Numbered from the stretch's first letter, positions 1-7,822 are shown. The stretch is DNA of 15,591 nt from Bacteroidales bacterium Bact_23 (GCA_001603685.1 LUZO01000202.1:1-15591); one strand, 5' to 3'. Notes: generated by a model not told the origin, from the sequence alone. Numbers and translations are program-made.

Positions 1-20
1 GAGATGTGTATAAGAGACAG
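1..20. other. Untrimmed Nextera (Tn5 mosaic end) adapter at contig start
   Basis: Bases 2-20 read AGATGTGTATAAGAGACAG, the complete 19-bp Tn5 mosaic end used in Nextera tagmentation libraries. The preceding G at base 1 fits the read-2 version of the adapter better than the read-1 version, which has C there. This is library sequence joined to the assembly edge, so genomic sequence begins at about base 21. Confidence 0.97.
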
Positions 21-56
21 GTATTAATTCCTCTCGTAATAATAAGATGTATTTGA

Positions 57-95
57 GATGGTGTTATTGATTCCTACTGAACCAATAACACCATC
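57..95 (-). terminator. Hairpin terminator candidate after the GH95 gene
   Basis: Bases 57-69 and 83-95 are perfectly complementary (13 bp, GATGGTGTTATTG with its reverse complement) around a 13-base centre that can add three more pairs (71-73 with 79-81). The stem starts one base beyond the TAG of the minus-strand glycosidase gene. On the minus strand it is followed by TCAAAT, so there is no strong U-run. It is probably a transcript 3' end or RNA-stabilising hairpin, but not a textbook intrinsic terminator. Confidence 0.6.
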
Positions 96-96
96 C

Positions 97-2502
97 CTAA
101 TATTCCAACTCCACAATCATCCCTCTGCCTTTTTCGAGGCTAATGGAGGCAAAGCCGTTGTCGATGGGGATGGATTTCCCCTTTTGCGAGGCGGAGACCA
201 CATCGGGCGGGAGTTTCAGCTTAAAGGCATTGCCGGTAGTTGAGATAATACCTATTCGTTTCAGTTGCTTATCCTTCCAGATGGCGCTGATCTCGGCTCC
301 TCCCCTTACCCTTAGTCCGCTGAAGCTGCCGCTGGGCCAGGCATCGGGTAGTGCGGGCAGCACTTCCACATAACCGGCGTGGCTTTGAATCAGCATTTCG
401 GCAATGCCTGCGGTGCCGCCAAAATTCCCGTCGATCTGAAATGGCGGGTGGGCGCAGAAAAGGTTGGGATAAGTTCCGCCACCGGTAAGGTTCATGGAAT
501 TATCCACGGCAGGCTGAAGCAGGCTTTTCAGCAGCTTATAGGAGCGGTTACCGTCGTGTAATCGTGCCCAGAAGTTAATTTTCCAAGCCCTCGACCATCC
601 CGTTCCGCCATCTCCGCGGCGGTTGAGGGTTGCCTTTGCCGCTTCCGCCAGGTCAGGGGTAGTCAGGGGAGATATCTGATTTGAAGGATACAGCCCGTAG
701 AGGTGCGACACATGGCGGTGCTGAGGCTCCACTTCGCGGTAATCCTCAAGCCACTCCTGCAGGTAGCCTTCCGGGCTGATCTGCATGGGCGGCAGTTTTG
801 GCAGGGCATCCTTGATGCCGGAAATTACCGAATCCTGCTCCATCCCCAGCACAACCGTGGATAGCAGTACATTTACAAACAACTCTCTGATAATCTGCAC
901 ATCCATGGTCGGCCCCATACATACAAAAGCGGGATCGCTGCTTCCGGGAAGGTAAAATGCATTCTCAGGGGAAGATGAGGGGGCAGTTACCAGCCAGTCG
1001 TGTGTGGGTTCATGGATCATACTGGTAAGAAAGAACTTTGCCGCACCTTTCATAACCGGATAAACCGACCGCAGGTAATCTTCATCCTGCGAAAAGGCAT
1101 AATGTTCCCACAGATGCCTGCAAAGCCATGCTCCGCCGGTGTTGGTAGCGCCCCATGAGGCGTGCTCGCCGGGAGCGGTAAAATTCCATGGGTTGCTCAT
1201 CATATGCGCCACCCAGCCATCGGCGCCATAAAATCCCTTTGCGGTTGCCTCACCGGATGGAACCAGTGAACGGGTGAAGTCAATCAGCGGTTTGTGAAGC
1301 TCCGACAGGTTGCACACCTCGGCCGGCCAGTAATTCATCTGCACATTGATATTCAGATGGTAATCGCCGTTCCAGGGGGTCTGTACCTGATTAGCCCACA
1401 TCCCCTGCAGATTGAGCGGCAGCGAGTTCTCACGGGTTCCGCTGATCATCAGGTAACGGCCGTAATGGAAATAGAGCGCCGCAAAAGCGGGATCGTCATC
1501 CGTTTGAAAATTGTTCAGCCGCTCATTTGTGGACAATTGGTTACTCTGGTCGCCAAGATAGAGCGTTACCCGGTCGAATTTGCTTTTATACGCGGCAATA
1601 TGTTCCCGCTTCAGATGGCTGAAAGAGGCGCCGGCCGCCTTTTTCAATAACTTATCCACCGTTTCGGCGTAGTTTTCATCCATCATATCGGTAGAGGTCG
1701 AAATCAGAACCACCGCCTCATCGGCACCGGTAACGGTAAGGGTGGAATCACCGGCGGTAAGGCTTCCTCCCTTATTGATAACCTGCAATCTGGTGAGATA
1801 CCGCACTCCCTTATCCCCGCCAAAACCATCGCTTAGCTGCCCTTTCATTACAATAGCATCCCTTTCAACCGAGACACCGGCATGTTCGGGGCGGTTCAGG
1901 GCGATTTCAAATGAAACGGACTTCTCCTTATCGGCCCGGTAGGCAATTGCCAGCACATCGCCGGTATGAGAGGCGAAATACTCCCTTTCATAATTGACAC
2001 CGCCTTTGGTAAACTCCGTTGAAGCCACGGCATCGTTCAGCGACAGCACCCTGCGGTAGTTGCTCACCTCTCCGGGCTGAGGATACGAGCTGCGAATCTG
2101 CACTTCGCCGAGCATCTGAAAGCAGCCGTAGGGAGCGTCCTTGCCGTTTCCGAACGCCGATCCGAGCCCGCCGCAGCGAAAGTGGCCGTACATCAGATTC
2201 TGGGCCTCAATATTTTTGCCTGCCAGCAGCAGCCTCCTGATTTCGGGCAGATAACTGAGTGCTTCGGGATTGATTGCATCCGGATCTTCGCTGCCCGACC
2301 ACATGGTAATGTCGTTCAGAATGATGTGTTCGGTCTCTATCCCGCCGTCGGGCATCATCCCAATGCGGCCATTGCCGAGAGGCAGAGTCTCTTCCCAAAC
2401 TGTTGCGGGATTATGAAAGCGAAGTTGCAGCTCCTGACGATGACCCTGAGTCTGACAAGCTGAAAAAGCAATTAGAAGTAAAAACGACCAGAAGTATCTC
2501 AT
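97..2502 (-). CDS. GH95 family alpha-L-fucosidase-like lipoprotein
   Basis: The product is 801 aa, the usual length for single-domain GH95 enzymes. They hydrolyse alpha-1,2-linked L-fucose (some members act on L-galactose) by inversion. Residues 1-15 are a hydrophobic signal ending FSA before Cys16, a slightly atypical lipobox, so export to the outer membrane or periplasm as a lipoprotein is likely. Domain order by eye: N-terminal beta-sandwich about 24-270 (TLPLGNGRIG at 39-48), (alpha/alpha)6 barrel about 290-700, and a C-terminal beta-domain. Family active-site motifs are present: N384 and N386 in NINVQMNYW, E513 in SSSPEN (probable general acid), and D691 in FQIDGNFGG. I matched these from memory to the Asn/Asn/Glu/Asp set of bifidobacterial AfcA. 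The gene starts 5 bp after the stop of the upstream gene, so the two are probably cotranscribed. Exact linkage specificity cannot be read from sequence. Confidence 0.92.
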   Translation of the reverse strand: MRYFWSFLLLIAFSACQTQGHRQELQLRFHNPATVWEETLPLGNGRIGMMPDGGIETEHIILNDITMWSGSEDPDAINPEALSYLPEIRRLLLAGKNIEAQNLMYGHFRCGGLGSAFGNGKDAPYGCFQMLGEVQIRSSYPQPGEVSNYRRVLSLNDAVASTEFTKGGVNYEREYFASHTGDVLAIAYRADKEKSVSFEIALNRPEHAGVSVERDAIVMKGQLSDGFGGDKGVRYLTRLQVINKGGSLTAGDSTLTVTGADEAVVLISTSTDMMDENYAETVDKLLKKAAGASFSHLKREHIAAYKSKFDRVTLYLGDQSNQLSTNERLNNFQTDDDPAFAALYFHYGRYLMISGTRENSLPLNLQGMWANQVQTPWNGDYHLNINVQMNYWPAEVCNLSELHKPLIDFTRSLVPSGEATAKGFYGADGWVAHMMSNPWNFTAPGEHASWGATNTGGAWLCRHLWEHYAFSQDEDYLRSVYPVMKGAAKFFLTSMIHEPTHDWLVTAPSSSPENAFYLPGSSDPAFVCMGPTMDVQIIRELFVNVLLSTVVLGMEQDSVISGIKDALPKLPPMQISPEGYLQEWLEDYREVEPQHRHVSHLYGLYPSNQISPLTTPDLAEAAKATLNRRGDGGTGWSRAWKINFWARLHDGNRSYKLLKSLLQPAVDNSMNLTGGGTYPNLFCAHPPFQIDGNFGGTAGIAEMLIQSHAGYVEVLPALPDAWPSGSFSGLRVRGGAEISAIWKDKQLKRIGIISTTGNAFKLKLPPDVVSASQKGKSIPIDNGFASISLEKGRGMIVELEY

Positions 2503-2507
2503 AAATA

Positions 2508-3971
2508 TTATTTTTTTTGAATATAGTTTTGCAGAATTCTATATCCGGCAATTTTAGCATTCATAAAAATCAAAGAAAATGCTCCCTCATCTAAATCCTT
2601 TCTCTCTGTTAAATACATCATGAGTGCTTCTATATGCTCGACATCCGAACCCTGCTCAAGAATATCGATATATAAGAGAATAAAATTCACATATTCATAG
2701 TAGGTAATCGTAGATCGGTTTTCAAATATATCTCTCATCCGGGGAATATCCGGGATGATATTTGCTCGTAATCTAGCCTGTATTGCACCTAATTTTAAGC
2801 TGGCATTTTCAGGAAATTTGAGCAGTGCATTGTCGAAACTCTGAATCATTATTTCGGGGGAAGCATCCATACTCAAAATTTCCAAATATTCGGCAAAAGG
2901 GATATTGCCCCATTTATTTCGAAGGTAACTGAGCATCTTATGTGGCTCATCCATGTCAAATTTCAAAAGTTTTCTAGCGTGTTTGGAAGAAAATTTTGCG
3001 CCGGCAGGTAATCCAAGCATTTCTGCTGTATAAATACTCTTATCAAACGGCATATTCAGCTCACTCATCAGTTGAATTTTTCTACCTTCCAACTTTTCAT
3101 ATCCAATCAGCGACTCAGGAATAATATCCCCAAGAGCCTGCAAATGTATGTCCTTCAATACATCAAGCATATCTTCCATAGACCTAACATTGTCAAAATT
3201 GTCATATTTTTTAATTATCTCCATGAAATCCTTACTATTTTTTAGCAATGTACGCTGTGAATAAGTGGATTTCAGTTCAAGTAGTTTTTCTCCATAATTA
3301 TCGGAATCCATAAAATCATCATCTGCTAAGTCAAAAAGATCCTCACTATTTTCCTCATCTTCATCATCATCCTCCTCATAGTCATCATCTTCTTCATCAT
3401 CAATTTCGGAAGATAATATAACTTGAAAATTCCCCTTCCCTACAGCTTTATTCAATTTATTAATGATCCGAATTACATCTAATGGCTTTTCATAAGGACC
3501 TTGTACATATACCGGTTTGCCATCTTCGCCACCCATTTGAAATTCGATTAATGGAATATCATCCGTATCTTCTTCAATTATAAATTGTGTCCATTTCAGA
3601 AAATCAATGTGCGGATTGAATCCGAGATTTTCAGCATACTCCCATGCAGCATAAATAATATTATGGACTACTGCATATTCAACTTCTTTCATGGGCATAG
3701 CCCCGCTGCTTCCATTAATAAGACCATCCAGTACATTTGTGGGTACATTGAATTTAAAAAAGGTATCTTTGATTCCTAAACATCCAACATCTACTAAATA
3801 CAAGCCAAAGGTAACATTCTCATTAGAATGAATTCTCGAAACAACGACCTGGGCTAAGCCTTGAAATTGCCAGTTCTCGTTTACATAGCATTTATAGATT
3901 GGTAAACTGCGTGCCCGTTCACGAATATATTTTTCGGGTGACACGTTTGCTTGAATTGTTTTCTTTGCCAT
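2508..3971 (-). CDS. Uncharacterised AT-rich gene: conserved-type N-domain, acidic linker, helical C-half
   Basis: The product is 487 aa with no signal peptide and no membrane segment, so it is probably cytoplasmic. Residues about 12-110 form a compact domain (WQFQGLAQVVVSR, FGLYLVDVGCLGIKDTFF) resembling N-domains I recall from unannotated Bacteroidota proteins; I know no function for it. Residues 188-224 are extremely acidic, almost all Asp and Glu (encoded at 3300-3410). The C-terminal half (about 230-487) looks helical, possibly a TPR-like solenoid. Base composition is clearly lower in GC than the glycosidases on either side (about 32-42% in three lines I counted, against 60% in one line of the GH95 gene), and codons are correspondingly AT-rich, which suggests a different origin. 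The gene lies 100 bp after the GH110 gene and 5 bp before the GH95 gene. The intervening 3972-4071 shows no TAnnTTTG promoter. The ATG at 3969-3971 follows an A-rich stretch, as is common in this phylum. Confidence 0.85.
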   Translation of the reverse strand: MAKKTIQANVSPEKYIRERARSLPIYKCYVNENWQFQGLAQVVVSRIHSNENVTFGLYLVDVGCLGIKDTFFKFNVPTNVLDGLINGSSGAMPMKEVEYAVVHNIIYAAWEYAENLGFNPHIDFLKWTQFIIEEDTDDIPLIEFQMGGEDGKPVYVQGPYEKPLDVIRIINKLNKAVGKGNFQVILSSEIDDEEDDDYEEDDDEDEENSEDLFDLADDDFMDSDNYGEKLLELKSTYSQRTLLKNSKDFMEIIKKYDNFDNVRSMEDMLDVLKDIHLQALGDIIPESLIGYEKLEGRKIQLMSELNMPFDKSIYTAEMLGLPAGAKFSSKHARKLLKFDMDEPHKMLSYLRNKWGNIPFAEYLEILSMDASPEIMIQSFDNALLKFPENASLKLGAIQARLRANIIPDIPRMRDIFENRSTITYYEYVNFILLYIDILEQGSDVEHIEALMMYLTERKDLDEGAFSLIFMNAKIAGYRILQNYIQKK

Positions 3972-4071
3972 TTTTTTAAAGATTGAGTGTTTTACTACTA
4001 TTCACTTGAAACACAGACGATTTACTTGTTAAATACTGCCCTTTTCTGCCATTCAGCCTTATCGTCTTTCA

Positions 4072-5895
4072 CTACTTTACGGTTACCGCTCCTTTGGGAC
4101 TTAACTCTATTTTCATGTCCTTTTTCACGTCAAATCCATTTCCAAAATGGTTTTCCCCAATGATAACGCCATTGACCCTTTCGAAGAAAAACAGATGATC
4201 ATTCCAGTGAAACGGCTCAAACTCAGTGTTATAAATGATTGAATTGTTACGAAACAGCAGCCCATCGGTTGATTTTGCATATAAAATCGGGCGATCGAAG
4301 GTCTCAAAGGTATTGCCTTCAATCACAATACCGGAATGGAAGAACTTTTTCTGTGCCTTCAGTTCGGGAATTTCCGGAAAGATGGAGATGATGGCATTGG
4401 TGAACTGATAGGTAGCCGTCAGGGCATTTACAAACCTGTTGTTACGGATCAGCACCTCGGTGCAGGCGCCCGTTTCGAACCATCCGTTGCAGTCGCCGCA
4501 CAGCAGAATGGCCGTGCCGTGGGTATGGTCGAAGAGGTTGCTTTCGCACACCACCCTTTTGGGCGTGCTGAAAAGCGCACCCCTTGCGCGGTTGTTGCGG
4601 ATGGTATTGCCCGAAAAGACTACCTCCGGTGTCCAGGTAAGGTTCTCGATTCCGGTTTTTCCACCTTCCGAAACTGCCTTTGGAACCGGATTTTCAAAAA
4701 CGATCTGAAATTCCGAAGCTCCATCCACCCCCAGCTTATCGTAGGGTTTGATGGACTTGATTCTATTCCGGCTGTTGTCAATCACCTCCATTTTTGCGGG
4801 TTCAACAAACTGCACCTCATCGCCGCGATCGCCCCATTTGAAGCCCCAGGTTTGCGGGTGCATGTAGCGGGCAATCAGGGTGGTATCGTTCATCCTTCTG
4901 ATTACCCTCAGGTAGGTACCGTGAACATTGATGGCATCATCGGCCATCCCTTCATAGAGCCCGTTTTTAGAAACAATCATCCCCTTGCAGCCTGAAAAAT
5001 GGGTAGCATCGGCCTGGGTGGTGAAAAAGCGCGGGTCGTCATCGCCCCTCAGACATACGCTGAACCCATCCAGCAATATGTTTTCGCTGTTCTGCACCAG
5101 CAGGCCCATTCCCTCGGCATAATGCACCTTTACATTCTCCAGGGTAACACCGGAGCACTCGCTTACAAAAATCCCGGGGGCCGGGCGGTAATAGGAACGC
5201 AGTACAAGCCTTTCGCCGGGCGAAGTAACGGCAGCCTGATCCCAACCCTTCAGAATCAGGATATCCGGCGACTTCTCGGTTACCGTTTCCGGGTTAAAGT
5301 TCAGATCCCTGCGCTGATAGGCAAGGCGCTTGTCGGGACGGAATGCCATAGCGGAAACCGGTTCAATCTCATAGGTTTCGCCCAGAATGATCAGTTTGCC
5401 GTTGTCGACACGATAATTCCCCGGAGGATAAATTTCCGCGGTAATTTCACCGCGCTCTTTGTCCACCTCAAGCACATTGAGCTGCCTGAGTGCCGGAACC
5501 TCAAAATCAATGGAAAAGTTTTTCAGGGTAATATTCTCGCAGTTTATCAGCGCGACGGGAATCATCCTTCCGTGACAAACAAATTCAGAGCCCTGTCCAT
5601 CAATTATCAGATTTTTCTGATTTTCCACTATAATTCCCACTTTCCGGGGATTTACCTGATCGTGATTTGAAATGTAAAGCTCGCGTTCGGCTCCACTCTT
5701 TTCATACAAATCATATCTGGCTTTGGGAAACAGGTTGATTTGCTGCACCTTATCCATCAGATTCTCCTGGCCCTCCGGAGTCCGTTTCATATCGCTTTCC
5801 GTAAATACTTTCGACGAAATCACGGTCTGCGGCTGACTGTGGACTGTCGCAGCCAGGAGTATAATCATCAGACAAAATACTCTGAATTGTTTCAT
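4072..5895 (-). CDS. GH110 family alpha-1,3-galactosidase-like beta-helix protein
   Basis: The product is 607 aa, matching the roughly 600-aa alpha-1,3-galactosidases of Bacteroides that remove the terminal galactose of the blood-group B epitope (family GH110, inverting). Residues 1-20 are a Sec signal peptide (cleavage likely VHS|QPQ). The rest consists of short repeated turns typical of a right-handed parallel beta-helix (for example NLIIDGQGSEF, ENITLKNFSIDF, SGVTLENVKVHY, NSENILLDGFSV). Family acidic residues are present: D296 in TTQADATHF and D319/D320 in GMADDAINVHG. Their spacing of 23-24 residues matches the three catalytic aspartates I recall for a structurally solved GH110 enzyme. 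The A and B subfamilies differ in whether the neighbouring fucose is required or tolerated, and I cannot assign one. It is the first gene of the minus-strand cluster that also holds a GH95 fucosidase-like gene. Confidence 0.9.
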   Translation of the reverse strand: MKQFRVFCLMIILLAATVHSQPQTVISSKVFTESDMKRTPEGQENLMDKVQQINLFPKARYDLYEKSGAERELYISNHDQVNPRKVGIIVENQKNLIIDGQGSEFVCHGRMIPVALINCENITLKNFSIDFEVPALRQLNVLEVDKERGEITAEIYPPGNYRVDNGKLIILGETYEIEPVSAMAFRPDKRLAYQRRDLNFNPETVTEKSPDILILKGWDQAAVTSPGERLVLRSYYRPAPGIFVSECSGVTLENVKVHYAEGMGLLVQNSENILLDGFSVCLRGDDDPRFFTTQADATHFSGCKGMIVSKNGLYEGMADDAINVHGTYLRVIRRMNDTTLIARYMHPQTWGFKWGDRGDEVQFVEPAKMEVIDNSRNRIKSIKPYDKLGVDGASEFQIVFENPVPKAVSEGGKTGIENLTWTPEVVFSGNTIRNNRARGALFSTPKRVVCESNLFDHTHGTAILLCGDCNGWFETGACTEVLIRNNRFVNALTATYQFTNAIISIFPEIPELKAQKKFFHSGIVIEGNTFETFDRPILYAKSTDGLLFRNNSIIYNTEFEPFHWNDHLFFFERVNGVIIGENHFGNGFDVKKDMKIELSPKGAVTVK

Positions 5896-6082
5896 GATAA
5901 CTGGTTTTGAGGGAGAACGGCGAGAGCCGCTTTCATAAAATGGTAAATTTACAAAAAAACCTTTCCTGAGCCACAGGAGCGCTAAATCAAAAACAGAAAC
6001 GGCTATCCGACTGTTTATACCGGAAAGGCGGATGAAAACATATCTTTACATTGATATATCTCAATGTTACAAGGTTTTTGTA

Positions 6083-6110
6083 TTGGTTTCATTCAAATAT
6101 ATTAAATTTG
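6083..6110 (+). promoter_or_regulatory. Bacteroidota-type promoter for the HmuY/TonB operon
   Basis: TAAATTTG at 6103-6110 matches the -7 consensus TAnnTTTG. TTG at 6083-6085 lies 17 nt upstream, and a second TTG at 6078-6080 lies 22 nt upstream, bracketing the usual -33 distance. The predicted start is near 6116, giving a leader of about 30 nt before the ATG at 6148. This supports 6148-6501 as the first gene of the operon. It sits one base from the opposing TATATTTG, so the two promoters would be back to back. Confidence 0.5.
6094..6101 (-). promoter_or_regulatory. Possible -7 element (TATATTTG) for the GH110 cluster
   Basis: On the minus strand bases 6101-6094 read TATATTTG, matching the Bacteroidota -7 consensus TAnnTTTG. 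A TTG lies upstream at 6119-6117, but the 15-nt gap is shorter than usual, which weakens the call. A transcript from here would carry a leader of nearly 200 nt before the ATG at 5895. The rest of the 5896-6147 intergenic stretch shows only a 4-bp stem (CGGC-GAGA-GCCG, 5918-5929) and nothing else I can name. Confidence 0.3.
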
Positions 6111-6147
6111 CACTATCAAAAGGCAGAAATCACGCCTTTACCGGGAA

Positions 6148-6501
6148 ATGAAACGAGCTGGAAACAACGATTTTGTTAAGGAAGCGGCCATACTGGCTGC
6201 TGCTTTCCTTATTTTCTGGCTCTATCTCGGCAGCCTGATCAATTTTCATCAGTATCATATTTTTGGCAAAGCACTGATGCCTGACGGGATTATGTGCAAG
6301 CGTGAGGAGAGCATCTCCAAAGCCGAAAAATCCCCTTCATTGCATCTGCTTTCCAATCAGGGAATAATTTCCGGATCCGCCGTGGCATTGCCTCTTCCGG
6401 GCGGCGCCGCTTGTACGGTGGTCTTCTTCTCTTCCATGGAGCGTACAGGCAGTGCCGTATGCGCGTCACACAGCCTCAGGGGGCCGCCGTCCATCGCCTG
6501 A
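6148..6501 (+). CDS. Small one-helix membrane protein with C-terminal RGPP motif
   Basis: The product is 117 aa and I do not recognise the family. Residues about 13-31 form one hydrophobic helix (AAILAAAFLIFWLYLGSL). The tail after it has H34 and H37 (FHQYH) and three cysteines (C50, C89, C105), and it ends in LRGPPSIA. Its layout resembles short Bacteroidota membrane proteins found beside TonB receptors that carry His/Cys residues and a terminal Pro-Pro motif; this is a resemblance of layout, not an identified homology. In favour of a real gene are a TAAATTTG promoter at the right distance, codon use like the neighbouring genes, and the head position in the HmuY-TonB operon, 88 bp before the next gene. 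Against it are its short length and the low-complexity second half. It may help handle metal or heme at the inner membrane (inference). Confidence 0.55.
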   Translation: MKRAGNNDFVKEAAILAAAFLIFWLYLGSLINFHQYHIFGKALMPDGIMCKREESISKAEKSPSLHLLSNQGIISGSAVALPLPGGAACTVVFFSSMERTGSAVCASHSLRGPPSIA

Positions 6502-6589
6502 TTTTCCGCATTTCTCATCTTTCTTTTTCACCGGAATATGGCGCTGTTGCCCTCTTTCCGCATTTATTTACGATTAAAACAAACCCAGA

Positions 6590-7822
6590 ATGAAATCTTT
6601 CAACTCATTTATACTATCGGCAATTCTTCTGCTTTGCTCCACAGGCTTATCACTTAATGCCCAGAACAGCTATTCCGTTGCAATGGGCCCACAGTATTCA
6701 AACGAAGTTTTCTTCTCGCTCAGCAACGGAATAGTCAAAACCACCCCCAGAAACACCTGGGATATCGGATTTTACACCATTCCCTTCAGCGCCGGCATCA
6801 TTACCAACGATGGCGCCAATGTAATGCTTTACACCTACCCTAAAGCCGCGCTCAACGGCTGGGACAGCTTCGATACCACCGGCATGTCGTCGTGGAAGCC
6901 GCTTTACAACAACACCGCCGATTGGGAAGACGGCGCCTTTAACCGCAACGAACTTGGCCACCCCGATTACGGATGGGGCGTTTACGGAACAACCCACGAT
7001 GTGGTGGGCGACTCGCTCTATCTGATACAGACCGCCAATGGCTCGTTCCTTAAACTGCACATCGTAAAGAAGATATCCACCCAGAACAGGTATATCATCC
7101 GCTATGCCAACCTGGATGGCAGCAACGAGCATCGTGATACGCTGGATGTATCGCCCTACACTTCAAAACAGTTTATGGCTTTCTCGTTCGCCAATGGCAT
7201 CGTTGACCGCGAGCCGGACGCCGGTACCTGGGATTTGCTGTTCACCCGGTACAATGCCGTGGTTATGGACACTTATTATCCGGTAGTCGGTGTGCTTGTC
7301 CGCGGAGGGCATAAAACAGCCAGGGCATATCCCGTGACGCCGGATTACAGCGACTGGAGCGTGCTTGATTTTTCAGAGGATGCCGATTTAATCGGCCATG
7401 ACTGGAAAACGATTGATATCAATACCATGACCTGGAAAGTCGGCGATTCGCTGGCCTATTTTGTGAGAACCAAAAACGGTCCGGTTTACAAAGTGGTATT
7501 CACCGGCTTCTCAGGTTCCGGAACGGGAACCAGCACATTCACCGTTCAGGAGGTATCCGCAGCCGCCATTCCTGAAAACAATCCGGTCATCGCCAGGGTA
7601 TATCCCAATCCGGCCAGTGATTTCATCCGCCTTGAGCTGAACGATGCGCTGCAAAACGCCACTGCCATGCTTTGCGATCTGAGCGGTCGCATTGTGAAAC
7701 GGCAATCGCTTGGCAGCGATCTGGTTCAGGAAATCAGCCTGAATGGCATTGCCCGCGGAAGCTACATTCTGCACATCAGCAACAACCTAACCTCTTCGGC
7801 TTACAAAGTAATCGTAAGATAA
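6590..7822 (+). CDS. HmuY-family protein with T9SS sorting domain (hemophore-like)
   Basis: The product is 410 aa. Residues 1-24 are a Sec signal peptide (cleavage likely LNA|QN). It has two copies of the HmuY signature of the form FS-x-x-x-G-I-x(7-10)-W-D-[IL]-x-F: residues about 40-61 (FFSLSNGIV...TWDIGF) and about 197-218 (AFSFANGIV...TWDLLF). The usual HmuY end strand follows (YFVRTKNGPVYKVVFTGF, 290-307). Residues 337-410 are a type-A T9SS C-terminal domain beginning VYPNPASDF and ending YKVIVR, so the protein should cross the outer membrane and be anchored or released at the surface. HmuY of Porphyromonas gingivalis (about 216 aa) binds heme and passes it to a TonB receptor; this one is nearly twice that size. 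Its stop codon overlaps the start of the receptor gene. Heme as ligand is an inference. Candidate ligand histidines include H124, H136, H181, H241 and H270. Confidence 0.85.
   Translation: MKSFNSFILSAILLLCSTGLSLNAQNSYSVAMGPQYSNEVFFSLSNGIVKTTPRNTWDIGFYTIPFSAGIITNDGANVMLYTYPKAALNGWDSFDTTGMSSWKPLYNNTADWEDGAFNRNELGHPDYGWGVYGTTHDVVGDSLYLIQTANGSFLKLHIVKKISTQNRYIIRYANLDGSNEHRDTLDVSPYTSKQFMAFSFANGIVDREPDAGTWDLLFTRYNAVVMDTYYPVVGVLVRGGHKTARAYPVTPDYSDWSVLDFSEDADLIGHDWKTIDINTMTWKVGDSLAYFVRTKNGPVYKVVFTGFSGSGTGTSTFTVQEVSAAAIPENNPVIARVYPNPASDFIRLELNDALQNATAMLCDLSGRIVKRQSLGSDLVQEISLNGIARGSYILHISNNLTSSAYKVIVR

Noticed and set aside
4015..4067. 7-bp inverted repeat AGACGAT/ATCGTCT between the GH110 gene and the acidic protein gene.
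   Set aside because: The arms are short and 39 nt apart with no U-run, so a terminator or operator cannot be supported.
4336..5670. Two long plus-strand open frames (4336-4995 and 4999-5670) opposite the GH110 gene.
   Set aside because: They are antisense to a gene with strong family motifs, their translations show no domain or signal peptide, and GC-rich coding DNA often leaves the opposite strand open.
97..5895. A complete polysaccharide utilisation locus.
   Set aside because: No SusC/SusD pair, hybrid two-component sensor or ECF sigma/anti-sigma pair is in the window; only the two glycosidases support it.
6330..6589. A possible riboswitch or structured leader before the first HmuY gene, because the DNA there is GC-rich.
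   Set aside because: I found no cobalamin, TPP or other conserved box, and most of the stretch is better explained as the 3' part of the small 6148-6501 gene.
7672..7821. Upstream extension of the receptor frame.
   Set aside because: It overlaps the T9SS domain of the preceding gene in another frame and destroys the signal peptide position.
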